A stretch of 64,000 nucleotides of DNA, taken from Bacillota bacterium. GTDB taxonomy: Bacteria; Bacillota; Clostridia; Lachnospirales; Lachnospiraceae. The notes beneath the pieces are model-generated. The model worked only from the letters and a program-made list of their open reading frames with translations. It did not search any database and was not told the origin of the DNA. The stretch spans positions 1-64,000 of the forward strand of contig JAEYJO010000075.1 of NCBI GenBank assembly GCA_023408815.1, in the 5' to 3' direction. The translations under genes and the position numbers were made by a program. This document shows, piece by piece, positions 42,822-51,604 of this stretch; position 1 is the first letter of the stretch, and every line of letters begins with the position of its first letter.

Positions 42822-42850
42822 ATCCGTAACGAGAGTTACGGATTTTTTTT
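42822..42850 (+). terminator. Terminator after the regulator that doubles as CRP/FNR-type operator
   Basis: ATCCGTAAC pairs with GTTACGGAT around a GAGA loop and is followed by eight T, a strong terminator. The same bases form GTAAC-N4-GTTAC (42826-42839), centred about 41-42 bases before the predicted start of hcp. Confidence 0.8.
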
Positions 42851-42861
42851 GTTTGTCTTGT

Positions 42862-42867
42862 TAAAAT
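42862..42867 (+). promoter_or_regulatory. hcp: -10 element of hcp
   Basis: TAAAAT, placed so that the dyad at 42826-42839 is centred near -41.5. No good -35 hexamer is visible, as expected for an activator-dependent class II promoter. Confidence 0.55.
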
Positions 42868-42919
42868 GAAAACATAATGACAAATAAATTAAATATATGA
42901 AATCGGAGGAAAATGTATC

Positions 42920-44770
42920 ATGGAGAATAAAATGTTTTGCTACCAGTGTCAGGAAACCGCCGGCAATACCGGCTGCACTGTATCGGGTGTCTGCGGTAAA
43001 AATCCGGAGGTTGCTGCTGTGCAGGATTTGCTTATATATGTAACAAAGGGACTTTCCTCAGTTACGACACAATTGCGCAGGGAAGGCAAGACCATTGCAC
43101 GGGAAGTAAATCATCTGGTTACTCTGAATCTATTTACCACTATCACCAACGCTAACTTTGATGAGGATGCCATTATCGCCCGTATTGTCGAAACTCTCGA
43201 CAAAAAGCGGGAACTTCTGGCGGAGGTTGAGAATCAGGGCATACTGCCGGATACTGCGAAATGGGATTCTGATGATCGTGGAGAATTCAAGGCCAAGGCC
43301 GCCGAGGTTGGTGTGTTGTCCACTCAGAATGAGGATGTGCGCAGTCTGCGGGAGCTGATCACTTACGGCCTAAAGGGTCTTTCTGCCTACTCCAAACACG
43401 CTAATGCCCTGCTGCAGGAGGATGAAGATGTGGATGCCTTCCTGCAGAGTGCTCTTGCCAAGACACTGGACGATTCCCTGACTGTGAGCGATCTGGTTGC
43501 GCTGACGCTGGAAACCGGCAAATACGGCGTTAACGGTATGGCGCTGCTGGACAAAGCCAATACTACTGCCTATGGAAATCCGGAGATTACCAAGGTCAAC
43601 ATCGGAGTGGGCACGCGCCCCGGTATCCTAATCTCCGGCCACGACCTGCGAGATATGGAGATGCTGCTGAAACAAACTGAGGGCACGGGAGTAGATATAT
43701 ACACTCACTCGGAAATGTTGCCCGCCCATTACTATCCGGCCTTCAAAAAGTATCCGCATTTTGTAGGCAACTACGGTAACGCATGGTGGAAGCAGAAGGA
43801 GGAATTCGAGAGCTTTAACGGCCCTATTCTGATGACCACTAATTGCATCGTTCCTCCCAAGGACAGCTACAAGGATCGCCTGTATACTACCGGCGCATCA
43901 GGATATCCGGGCTGCAGGCATATTTCCGGCAGCATTGGCGAGGAGAAGGATTTTACAGAAATTATTGAACACGCTAAACGCTGTTCTTCTCCTACTGAAA
44001 TCGAACACGGACAAATCGTCGGCGGATTTGCCCATAATCAGGTTCTGGCGCTGGCCGATGCCGTAGTGGATGCGGTAAAATCCGGAGCAATTAAAAAGTT
44101 CGTAGTTATGGCAGGCTGCGACGGAAGAGCCAAGTCAAGAAACTACTACACTGATTTTGCGAAGGCACTTCCCGTAGATACAGTCATCCTCACGGCAGGC
44201 TGTGCAAAATACAAATACAACAAGCTTGATCTCGGCGATATCGGCGGCATTCCTCGGGTATTGGATGCAGGGCAGTGCAACGACTCCTACTCTCTTGCAG
44301 TCATTGCCCTCAAGCTGAAGGAAGTTTTTGGCCTGGACGATATCAACGATCTGCCCATCGTGTACAACATTGCATGGTATGAGCAGAAGGCTGTCATTGT
44401 CCTGCTGGCGCTGCTATATCTGGGTGTAAAGAACATCCACCTCGGCCCGACACTTCCGGCTTTCCTTTCCCCCAATGTGGCGAAGGTTCTGGTGGAGAAT
44501 TTCGGCATCGCCGGAATCGGCACGGTAGAAGACGACATAGAGCTGTTCTTCAGCGATGAAGCAACAGAGCAGTCCGGTATTACGGCGGATATGCTGATCG
44601 GAGAAATTCTCCGTCAGTATCCGGATGCGGCTTCTGTCCTGATGGCAAGCGGTATGCACTGCCTGGGCTGTCCTTCCTCTCAGATGGAATCATTGGAAGA
44701 AGCCTGCGCAGTCCATGGGATTGAAGTAAGCGGCCTGCTGGAGCAGTTGAATCAACAGCTTCAGGCGTAA
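42920..44770 (+). CDS. hcp: Hybrid cluster protein with C-terminal DUF1858 domain, 616 aa
   Basis: Hcp reduces NO or hydroxylamine and detoxifies nitrosative stress (family knowledge). N-terminal cysteines C7, C10, C19 and C25 have the C-x2-C-x8-C-x5-C spacing of the [4Fe-4S] classes. Hybrid-cluster ligand regions follow: GHDLRDMEM, THSEMLPAHYYP, NCIVPP, GYPGCRHI, GCAKYKYN, GQCNDSYS and WYEQKA. Beyond the usual end (about 550) a DUF1858 domain is fused, ITADMLIGEILRQYPDAASV then the redox-type CLGC pair. GGAGGAAAAT precedes the ATG. DUF1858 domains also occur in two proteins of the operon just upstream. Confidence 0.95.
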   Translation: MENKMFCYQCQETAGNTGCTVSGVCGKNPEVAAVQDLLIYVTKGLSSVTTQLRREGKTIAREVNHLVTLNLFTTITNANFDEDAIIARIVETLDKKRELLAEVENQGILPDTAKWDSDDRGEFKAKAAEVGVLSTQNEDVRSLRELITYGLKGLSAYSKHANALLQEDEDVDAFLQSALAKTLDDSLTVSDLVALTLETGKYGVNGMALLDKANTTAYGNPEITKVNIGVGTRPGILISGHDLRDMEMLLKQTEGTGVDIYTHSEMLPAHYYPAFKKYPHFVGNYGNAWWKQKEEFESFNGPILMTTNCIVPPKDSYKDRLYTTGASGYPGCRHISGSIGEEKDFTEIIEHAKRCSSPTEIEHGQIVGGFAHNQVLALADAVVDAVKSGAIKKFVVMAGCDGRAKSRNYYTDFAKALPVDTVILTAGCAKYKYNKLDLGDIGGIPRVLDAGQCNDSYSLAVIALKLKEVFGLDDINDLPIVYNIAWYEQKAVIVLLALLYLGVKNIHLGPTLPAFLSPNVAKVLVENFGIAGIGTVEDDIELFFSDEATEQSGITADMLIGEILRQYPDAASVLMASGMHCLGCPSSQMESLEEACAVHGIEVSGLLEQLNQQLQA

Positions 44771-44788
44771 ACCAAAACAGTTCAGGGA

Positions 44789-44815
44789 CTATGGAAGAAG
44801 CTTGCTCTTCCATAG
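44789..44815 (+). terminator. Hairpin between hcp and the next gene
   Basis: CTATGGAAGA pairs with TCTTCCATAG around a 7-nt loop. No T-tract follows (CCTCTTC), so it is more likely an mRNA-stabilising or weak terminating structure than a full stop. Confidence 0.5.
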
Positions 44816-44840
44816 CCTCTTCTATAGGAAGGATTAGATT

Positions 44841-45452
44841 ATGAGTGCTTTTTTAGGACCGATTCACTATTGGTTATACAATAAGATCCTGCTTCAGGAG
44901 GAATGGATTCACAGTATTTTGGAAGTCTCCGTACAAGAGGGCTGGAATACCTTATCTGAACAAGAGCTGGATACTGCATATGGTAAATTAGATTTATCAC
45001 CGCTGGAAGAAATCATTGACGGGAGTAATATCCATGGCTGGCTCCAGCAGAAAATAGAAATCAGCGAAAACAGACTGGCCTTTCTGGTTACCAGCCTGTT
45101 GAATGAAGATTCGTCCAGACTGGCTGATTTGAAACAGGCTGCATTCCAATTCGGAGAAAAGCATGCTCTTCAAAACGGAATTGGTGCGGACGATGCCTTT
45201 AAGGTTTTGGAGGATACCTTACTGGATGGTATGCCGTGTGACCACGTTAACAGTGTGATGGAACATGACACAGAAAAAGTCGTCTGGCAGAAAACACAAT
45301 GCGTACACCATGAATATTGGGACCGGGCAGGAGGCAATATATCGGTATATGACACACTTCGGGGAGAAATCGTTGCGGGGATGCTTTCCCGCAGCGGCCT
45401 CGAGCTTCACACATATGAGAACAATAAATATGAAATAAGCAGAAAGGAGTAA
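44841..45452 (+). CDS. Conserved protein of unknown function linked to hcp, 203 aa
   Basis: The protein begins MSAFLGPIHYWLYNKILLQE and is largely helical. It carries several His and Cys (LLDGMPCDHVNSV; TQCVHHEYWDRAGGN) that could bind heme or a metal. No membrane segment or signal is present. I recall similar proteins near hcp-type genes in clostridia but know no function. AGGAAGGATTAG precedes the ATG. A hemerythrin gene follows 5 nt after the stop, so both are probably translated together. Confidence 0.6.
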   Translation: MSAFLGPIHYWLYNKILLQEEWIHSILEVSVQEGWNTLSEQELDTAYGKLDLSPLEEIIDGSNIHGWLQQKIEISENRLAFLVTSLLNEDSSRLADLKQAAFQFGEKHALQNGIGADDAFKVLEDTLLDGMPCDHVNSVMEHDTEKVVWQKTQCVHHEYWDRAGGNISVYDTLRGEIVAGMLSRSGLELHTYENNKYEISRKE

Positions 45453-45457
45453 CTGTT

Positions 45458-46018
45458 ATGTACAGCGTAGAATTAATGGTGGAGGAACATGAAAATATCC
45501 TGAAACTTCTTACAGTTATACAAAAAGCTTGCTGTGGTATCCTGGACGGGCTGGATGTGAACGATGGTGACTTTCGCAAGATAATCCAATTTGCCCGAAA
45601 TTATGCTGATAAGCATCATCACGGCAAAGAAGAGCAAATTCTGTTTCAGGAAATGAGCGATCGTCTGGGGGAAATCGGCGTCAAACTGATTCAGCATGGT
45701 ATGCTGGTAGAGCATGATTTAGGGCGGCTGCATATTTCGGAGCTGGAAAAGGCCCTCGATCAATATAGAGACGATCCCCAGACCATATTCAAACTTGGCA
45801 TTCTGACTGAAGCCATGGGATATGTGAATTTACTGCTGCGGCATATCGACAAAGAAAATCAGGTTGTCTATACCTATGCGGAAAGAAATCTGCCTCCGGA
45901 TATTCTGCAGTCGGTAGATCAGCGGGTAAAAGCATTTGAAACAGAAGCAGAACAGAACCAGACACAAGAAACCTATTTAAAAATTTTACAGGAACTGCAA
46001 TGGAAATATCCTGATTGA
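45458..46018 (+). CDS. Hemerythrin-domain protein, 186 aa
   Basis: The four-helix hemerythrin pattern of diiron ligands is visible: VEEHENILKLL, YADKHHHGKEEQILF, HGMLVEHDLGRLH and LLLRHIDKENQVVY. Proteins of this type bind O2 or NO, or act as iron-repair factors such as YtfE/RIC. Here the context of hcp and a CRP/FNR regulator favours NO or redox stress. AAAGGAG precedes the ATG. It is the last gene of this locus. Confidence 0.9.
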   Translation: MYSVELMVEEHENILKLLTVIQKACCGILDGLDVNDGDFRKIIQFARNYADKHHHGKEEQILFQEMSDRLGEIGVKLIQHGMLVEHDLGRLHISELEKALDQYRDDPQTIFKLGILTEAMGYVNLLLRHIDKENQVVYTYAERNLPPDILQSVDQRVKAFETEAEQNQTQETYLKILQELQWKYPD

Positions 46019-46035
46019 CATCTGCATCTCCGATT

Positions 46036-46062
46036 GAAAAAAGCACCGATTGCTCGGTGCTT
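46036..46062 (-). terminator. Terminator between hemerythrin and GH120 genes
   Basis: AAGCACCGA pairs with TCGGTGCTT around a 4-nt loop. The T-tract is on the minus strand, so it ends the GH120 transcript; the stem may also stop the hemerythrin message. Confidence 0.8.
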
Positions 46063-46069
46063 CGTTCCT

Positions 46070-48013
46070 TTATCCCCAGACTTTGATCCGGTTTATTCCC
46101 TCTTTGAGATTGCCCAAAGGTCCGATAACGGTATCCTTTGTTCTTAGATTATCGTTATAATCCGTATCGAATAAGATTTCACTTCCATCAGGATTTTCAA
46201 AAGCGCATTCGGTAATACGGGTCATGCCGAGATCCTTTGTTTGTAAGATCACGCCTTTTCTGTCTGCCAGCGCCTTATCCACCGTCATTTCCAAATATAC
46301 TTTCCCATCCTCTTGAATAATCTTTACCTGAGGATCGTAGCTGCTTACTATCTTTTCCTTCTCGTCCTTATATGCCTTTGCACCCTTGAGATAAGCATTG
46401 TTATTAATATATACAGGCTGCTTTACCTTCTCGAATACTTCCAGATCGCCGTTTCCAAGACCGATTACCTCCTCTGTGTATTCTTCCAGCGACTGAGGGC
46501 TGCCGTCATAATCTGAGGTTCCGCATACGGACTGCTCCGTATAGGTTTCTATTCCTCCTATAAAAATATTCTGATACCATCTGTCATCACCTCCGTATAC
46601 GAAGGTAGTTCCTGCTGCCTGAGTGGTATGCGAGAAATGATATGGCGTGGCCCTGTTCAATACCGGTTCACGGCGCATAGAACCGCAGTAAAGATTATTT
46701 ACGAAGGCTCCGCCCTGAGCGATGTTATCAAAATTATATTCGGAAGCAAAAATATTGTTATCCGCCAGATGAGGCCCGTGGGTCACCTCGATCATTAAGT
46801 CTCTGTCATTGGAATAGAAAAGATTCTTGCTTATTCTCGTTCCTTGTACCTGCCAGTCTAACCATATTCCTAAGGTGGAATTGTGGATATTGTTGTGGTG
46901 AATCTGCACATCCAGACATGCGTGCATCTTGATGCCTGCGATTTCGTATCCGAAATACTCATGTTTAACCGCAATATTATAAATGTGGTTATTATAAATC
47001 TCGCTGAATACGCATCCCAAATGACCTACGATTCCGTTCTGTCCACAGTCGTAAATCGTGTTATTTCTTATAATGTGTGAACCTATCTTCTCTTTGCTCC
47101 AGCCAATTTGAAGGGCCTTAAAAACAGCCTCCATCTGATACTGATAGCCTGGCTTCCTATGAGTGTAAGTACATAGATTATGTCCCGTTGATTCTTCCTT
47201 TCCTATGCTGATACCGCTGCATTTAGAATCATGAATAGTATTATCTTCGATAATCCAGCCTTTACTCCAGTTAACTCCCAAAAGCCCCGGCTGGTCTGCC
47301 GTAGGCGGAGTCCAGGGAGTTGCCGCCTGAGCCATCTCAAAACCACGTACCGTAATATAATCTCTTCCGGTCTTCTCAGGATAAAAGCAGCATTTCCGCA
47401 CATTGATTTCCACATATTCTTTATTCGGGTCCGCTCCCTGGAAATTAGCATAAATAACTGTATTCTCCCCATCCACTTCACAGTACCACTGGTAAACGGA
47501 GTCCTCCGGACAAAGAAGCGGCTCCGCATGCTTTGTCCAAGGCGGATTATATCCCTCTGTACGTATCACGGGATGCTTCACATCCTCAAGAGATTTTGCT
47601 TCATAAAAAGATTTTCCATTCAGGTATACATCACCGCAATGGACAGGCATATCCAGCGGATGGACAAACCAATCGCCGAATACTACTTCTTCATACGGGT
47701 TGTAGTCGCCGAACAACTCATTATGCCGGACAGTTTTCCACGTAGTTCCTTCCACCAGCTCCCAGTTGTCCACCCTTTCCGAACCTTTAATAACAACCTT
47801 TTCTCCCTCTGCGGCCTGATATGTGATTCTGTTTACATTGTTGGTTCCACCATATGCAGGTTTTACCCATTCCCGGTATTCGCCTGCATGTACGATAACC
47901 GTATCTCCGGCCCTGGCTGCTTGTGCCGCCTTAGAAATTGTCAGAAACGGCTGATCCTTCGTTCCCGCCAAACGATCGGAACCGTTTTTCGCTACATGAA
48001 TTTCTCTTCCCAT
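46070..48013 (-). CDS. GH120-type beta-xylosidase, 647 aa
   Basis: This is a right-handed parallel beta-helix protein resembling the GH120 beta-xylosidase XylC of Thermoanaerobacterium. The N terminus EIHVAKNGSDRLAGTKDQPF and VIVHAGEYREWV start the helix. D386 in GIWLDWQVQG and E409 in LMIEVTHGP are 23 residues apart, as are the nucleophile D382 and acid/base E405 I recall for XylC. No signal peptide, so it acts on imported xylo-oligosaccharides. AAGGAG precedes the ATG. It follows the importer genes and is paired with GH43 at 51681. Confidence 0.85.
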   Translation of the reverse strand: MGREIHVAKNGSDRLAGTKDQPFLTISKAAQAARAGDTVIVHAGEYREWVKPAYGGTNNVNRITYQAAEGEKVVIKGSERVDNWELVEGTTWKTVRHNELFGDYNPYEEVVFGDWFVHPLDMPVHCGDVYLNGKSFYEAKSLEDVKHPVIRTEGYNPPWTKHAEPLLCPEDSVYQWYCEVDGENTVIYANFQGADPNKEYVEINVRKCCFYPEKTGRDYITVRGFEMAQAATPWTPPTADQPGLLGVNWSKGWIIEDNTIHDSKCSGISIGKEESTGHNLCTYTHRKPGYQYQMEAVFKALQIGWSKEKIGSHIIRNNTIYDCGQNGIVGHLGCVFSEIYNNHIYNIAVKHEYFGYEIAGIKMHACLDVQIHHNNIHNSTLGIWLDWQVQGTRISKNLFYSNDRDLMIEVTHGPHLADNNIFASEYNFDNIAQGGAFVNNLYCGSMRREPVLNRATPYHFSHTTQAAGTTFVYGGDDRWYQNIFIGGIETYTEQSVCGTSDYDGSPQSLEEYTEEVIGLGNGDLEVFEKVKQPVYINNNAYLKGAKAYKDEKEKIVSSYDPQVKIIQEDGKVYLEMTVDKALADRKGVILQTKDLGMTRITECAFENPDGSEILFDTDYNDNLRTKDTVIGPLGNLKEGINRIKVWG

Positions 48014-48138
48014 AATCTCATTCTCCTTATTTTTATTATTTCATTATCTGGTTCTGGGATGTGTATGAAAACTACTTGTGCCGGGCCAGACGCTCCCTGG
48101 CTTAAGTTTCCTGCATTATTTCCTCGCTTAAATTTATT

Positions 48139-48990
48139 CTAACCTTTTACCGCTCCTGCTGTCATCCCCTTTACCAGCTTATCCTGCGCAAAGATAAACA
48201 GCAGGATCATAGGCAGCACCGTCAGGGTAAGAACGGACATGATCATCGGAGTATTCATGGAGTACTGCCCTTGGAATTCCCATACGGCTAACGGTAATGT
48301 CCGGTTGGCTGAGGATTGGGTCAGCGTATAGGCGAAGCTGAACTCATTCCACATATTGACTCCATTATATATGGCTAAGGTAGCCAGCCCCGGCTTCGAT
48401 AACGGGAGTATAATGCTGAAGAACATATGGTATCTGCTGCATCCGTCAATCTGAGCCGATTCTTCTATTTCACCCGGTATTTCCCGCATAAAGCTGGTCA
48501 GAATAAATACGGATATAGGAATGGCCGTCGCCACATACGGCCCGATCAACGCCCAGATGGAGTCGTACAGTCCAAGATTTTTGGACATTTTAAAGACTGG
48601 AATTAAAGTAATATGTATAGGAATTGACATACACGCTACTATGAGCGCATATATCGGTGCTCCCAGCTTGAACTGAAACCGGGACAAAGGATAGGAGGCA
48701 CAGGCGGAAATGAACAGCAGGATGAAAAGGGATACCGCCAGCACGATGACGCTGTTAAAAAAGAATCGGAAAAAATTACCGAAAAGCACCGATTTATAGT
48801 TCTCTATATAGAAGCTGTCAGGCAGTGAAAAAACTCCCTTTGTCAGCATTTCGAACTTTTCCTTAAAGGAATTGAGCACCATGAATATAAAAGGCAGCAA
48901 CGATACGACGGTCCAGAAAATTCCTGCGATCCAAGCTAATGTCCAGCTGATCTTACTTTTGGTTTTGCTCGTGATTACATTATCATTCAT
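48139..48990 (-). CDS. Sugar ABC importer permease, MalG-type, 283 aa
   Basis: Six membrane segments, beginning WIAGIFWTVVSLLPFIFMVL. The EAA loop is GEIEESAQIDGCSRYHMFFS, and a C-terminal QDKLVKGMTAGAVKG ends the protein as in other MalG-type CUT1 permeases. It is translated three nt after the partner permease. AAAAAGGAGG precedes the ATG. The substrate is likely a xylo-oligosaccharide, from the flanking xylosidases. Confidence 0.9.
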   Translation of the reverse strand: MNDNVITSKTKSKISWTLAWIAGIFWTVVSLLPFIFMVLNSFKEKFEMLTKGVFSLPDSFYIENYKSVLFGNFFRFFFNSVIVLAVSLFILLFISACASYPLSRFQFKLGAPIYALIVACMSIPIHITLIPVFKMSKNLGLYDSIWALIGPYVATAIPISVFILTSFMREIPGEIEESAQIDGCSRYHMFFSIILPLSKPGLATLAIYNGVNMWNEFSFAYTLTQSSANRTLPLAVWEFQGQYSMNTPMIMSVLTLTVLPMILLFIFAQDKLVKGMTAGAVKG

Positions 48991-48992
48991 AT

Positions 48993-49898
48993 TTATGCCA
49001 CCTCCTTTTTACGGTTTAACAGCTTCATTGTCAATAATGAAACGACAGATATCAGTATGAACATACCCGCTGCCACCGCGGAGCCGTATCCCATATTGAA
49101 CTTCACGAAAGATTGTTTGTACATATAGGTCGCCATCAGCTCTGTAGAGGTTCCGGGGCCTCCTCCGGTCATAACATAAACTAAATCGAAATATTTTAAC
49201 GAGCCTACCATAGATAGAATTGCCGCGCTTTTTAATGACGGCACCAGCAGGGGAAATGCGATCTTCCGAAAATACTGTCCTCTATTCGCTCCATCAATAA
49301 TAGCCGCTTCATATACATCTGTTGAAATATTGGTATACGCCGCCATACAGTACACCATATAAAATGGGGTAAACTGCCATGCAATAACGCCGATGACCGT
49401 ATAGAGCGCCGTCTTGGGATTCCCAAGCAAGTCAATATTTCCGCCGCCGAGCAGCTTGGAAATGGCGCTGAAAATACCTCCGTTAGTCGCCAACGCATAT
49501 GTAAATAGGAAACCGATAGCAACCGACGACATTAAGAGGGGAATGAACCACAGTACCTTAAATACTGTCATTTTTCTTCCCCCGAAGTCAATAAACGTAG
49601 CCAATGCCAAGCCGATGGGTATCTGGACGCAGATGGATAGGATCATGACCAGGATATTATTTTTAAACGCTATCCAAAAGGATTTATCCGCTATCAGCTT
49701 TCCCCAGTTTTTCAGTCCTATCATCGTCTTTTCACTGGAAATTCCGTTCCATTTATAAAGGCTGGTAATAAATGTATCAATAATCGGGTAAAACACATAA
49801 CCAATCATTAAAAATGCAATTGGGAGCAAGAATATAAACGCCGCTATATTGACATCCCGTTTCCTTTTTTCTGCCAAAGAGACAGCTTTTTTCTCCAT
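48993..49898 (-). CDS. Sugar ABC importer permease, MalF-type, 301 aa
   Basis: Membrane segments start with NIAAFIFLLPIAFLMIGYVF. The EAA loop reads VYEAAIIDGANRGQYFRKIA, and the conserved YKQSFVKFNMGYGSAVAAGM stands near the end. It forms the importer with the MalG-type partner and the lipoprotein at 49970. The start at 49898 has CAAGGAGG before it; the frame is open to 49943 without a site. Confidence 0.9.
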   Translation of the reverse strand: MEKKAVSLAEKRKRDVNIAAFIFLLPIAFLMIGYVFYPIIDTFITSLYKWNGISSEKTMIGLKNWGKLIADKSFWIAFKNNILVMILSICVQIPIGLALATFIDFGGRKMTVFKVLWFIPLLMSSVAIGFLFTYALATNGGIFSAISKLLGGGNIDLLGNPKTALYTVIGVIAWQFTPFYMVYCMAAYTNISTDVYEAAIIDGANRGQYFRKIAFPLLVPSLKSAAILSMVGSLKYFDLVYVMTGGGPGTSTELMATYMYKQSFVKFNMGYGSAVAAGMFILISVVSLLTMKLLNRKKEVA

Positions 49899-49969
49899 TT
49901 TCGTTCCTCCTTGTTCCGCCAAAAGCGAGAGATTCCCGGGCACCTAGCCCGGGAATGCCTTAATGCCTT

Positions 49970-51346
49970 CTACTGCGCCGCTTCCTCTAAATATTCCTGC
50001 ATTGCTTTCTGGAACTGGACTGCTGCTTCCTGTGAGGTCATCGTCAGACCGAACAATTCCTGACTCGTATCTAAGTGTACCTGTGCTACTGCAGGCGGAA
50101 GATACTGGTCATACCAAAGCTGGGTGGAGGAGGCGCTGTTTGCTGCCTCTATGATCTGTTTATTGATAGGGTCCGTAATTTTATCCTCTACTCCTTTAAT
50201 GGGAGGTACTTTACCGCTTTCCACCATGAAATCTACTACTTCTTCCTCTGAGAATTTAGAAGCGCATTCAAAAGCCGCCGCCAGCTTATCACCTTCGCAG
50301 TTGAAGGATATGAAATTGTCGCCAATCGTTCCTATCATAATAGAAGAGTCTGCGTCCGAGCCTTCTACTGCCGGGAATGGGAACCAGCCCATCTTTTCAT
50401 AGAATTCCTTGCTGTCTTGCTGGATCAAACCGGTATACCAGGAGCCGATAAGATCCATGGCTGCCGTTTCCTGATACAATAATTGTCTCGCTTGCCCATC
50501 ATCTTCGCTCAAGGAATTGACACCTTCCGGGAAGTAACCTTTTTCCGTCCATTCCGCTATTTTTTCTCCCGCCCAGATGAAGCATTCATCTTCAAAGGAA
50601 CCGGTTCCTGCAACTGCTGCGTTAAACGGCTCCAGACCGCCTTTTCTTGCAGCCAAATTCATAAAATACATGGAGCCGGTCCATTTTGCGGAATTCGCAA
50701 GGGCAAAGGGAGTAATTCCGTTTTCTACAAAGGTATTGCAGACGGTTTCTAATTCTTCTACGGTAGCAGGCACTTCCAAGTTATATTTCGCAAATAAGTC
50801 CTTGTTATAGTAGATTCCTGATAACGAAACATTCATAAACGGAACCGCATAAATTTCATCTTTGTATTTTGCCTGAGCAATTGCCGCATCCATGATTCTA
50901 TCCGGAAGCTCGCTATTGTTGAATAAATCCGTAATCGGCTGTGCATACCCGGATTCAATATATTCGTTCATAGGACCGCCGGACCAGCTTATATACATAT
51001 CCGGACACTCCCCGGAGCTCATGGCAATGATCAGCTTTTCTTTATAAGTATCGTTCTGCACCGGCACGCTGGTAACGGTGTAGCCGGAATCCGTCGTCTG
51101 TTGATAAACCTCGATGGCTTTGTCATAAATTGCTTTGTCCACTTCCTCCGTACCTATGTTCCAGAATACGATTTCCTTATCGCCGTCATCACTAACCTCT
51201 TTCTGGGGTGTGCTTTCCGTGCTTTGAACGGCATCGCTGTCAGCACTTTCGCTGACGGCATCCGCAGAACCACAGCCTGCGAACATGGAAACGAACATTA
51301 CTGTGGTCATAAGCAGTGCTGCAACCTTTTTTGCTCTCTTTTTCAT
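49970..51346 (-). CDS. Sugar ABC importer substrate-binding lipoprotein, 458 aa
   Basis: Signal peptide KKVAALLMTTVMFVSMFAGC with lipobox FAGC, then a Ser/Asp/Glu-rich linker. The binding domain begins KEIVFWNIGTEEVDKAIYD, and LLYQETAAMDLIGSWYTGLI is a typical SBP_bac_1 block. It would capture xylo-oligosaccharides for the permeases downstream. The start at 51346 has GAAGGAGGAAG. A 12-bp perfect palindrome lies upstream at 51425-51436. Confidence 0.92.
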   Translation of the reverse strand: MKKRAKKVAALLMTTVMFVSMFAGCGSADAVSESADSDAVQSTESTPQKEVSDDGDKEIVFWNIGTEEVDKAIYDKAIEVYQQTTDSGYTVTSVPVQNDTYKEKLIIAMSSGECPDMYISWSGGPMNEYIESGYAQPITDLFNNSELPDRIMDAAIAQAKYKDEIYAVPFMNVSLSGIYYNKDLFAKYNLEVPATVEELETVCNTFVENGITPFALANSAKWTGSMYFMNLAARKGGLEPFNAAVAGTGSFEDECFIWAGEKIAEWTEKGYFPEGVNSLSEDDGQARQLLYQETAAMDLIGSWYTGLIQQDSKEFYEKMGWFPFPAVEGSDADSSIMIGTIGDNFISFNCEGDKLAAAFECASKFSEEEVVDFMVESGKVPPIKGVEDKITDPINKQIIEAANSASSTQLWYDQYLPPAVAQVHLDTSQELFGLTMTSQEAAVQFQKAMQEYLEEAAQ

Positions 51347-51424
51347 CCTTCTTCCTCCTTCATACGTTTTCAGGGTTTGAGTCAATTTCGGGCCCATTGA
51401 AATTCATAACTCATTTGATACAAT

Positions 51425-51436
51425 AGTAAGCTTACT
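51425..51436. promoter_or_regulatory. 12-bp perfect palindrome upstream of the importer genes
   Basis: AGTAAGCTTACT, in the non-coding gap between the importer and GH43 genes (51347-51680). It is a possible regulator site; no protein can be assigned. Otherwise the gap is A+T rich with no gene. Confidence 0.4.
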
Positions 51437-51589
51437 GGAACTTTGTATTTGTATAGTATCATTTTTAAAAATAATTTTATATTTAATAAAATGTCTTGAT
51501 TATATAAATTTCTTACTTGTTTTGTGCACAAAAACAGAAAAACCTAGAAATAAGACTATTTTTTCTATTTTCTTTTTTCTTATATCTCT

Positions 51590-51595
51590 TATACT
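51590..51595 (+). promoter_or_regulatory. -10 element of the GH43 gene
   Basis: TATACT, placing the start near 51602, three bases before the long inverted repeat at 51605-51660. The -35 region is poor, which fits activator control. Confidence 0.4.
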
Positions 51596-51604
51596 GGATG
51601 TATA

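Noticed and set aside
47231..48142. Plus-strand frame of 303 codons opposite GH120
   Set aside because: Antisense shadow; GH120 carries its catalytic motifs in the other strand.
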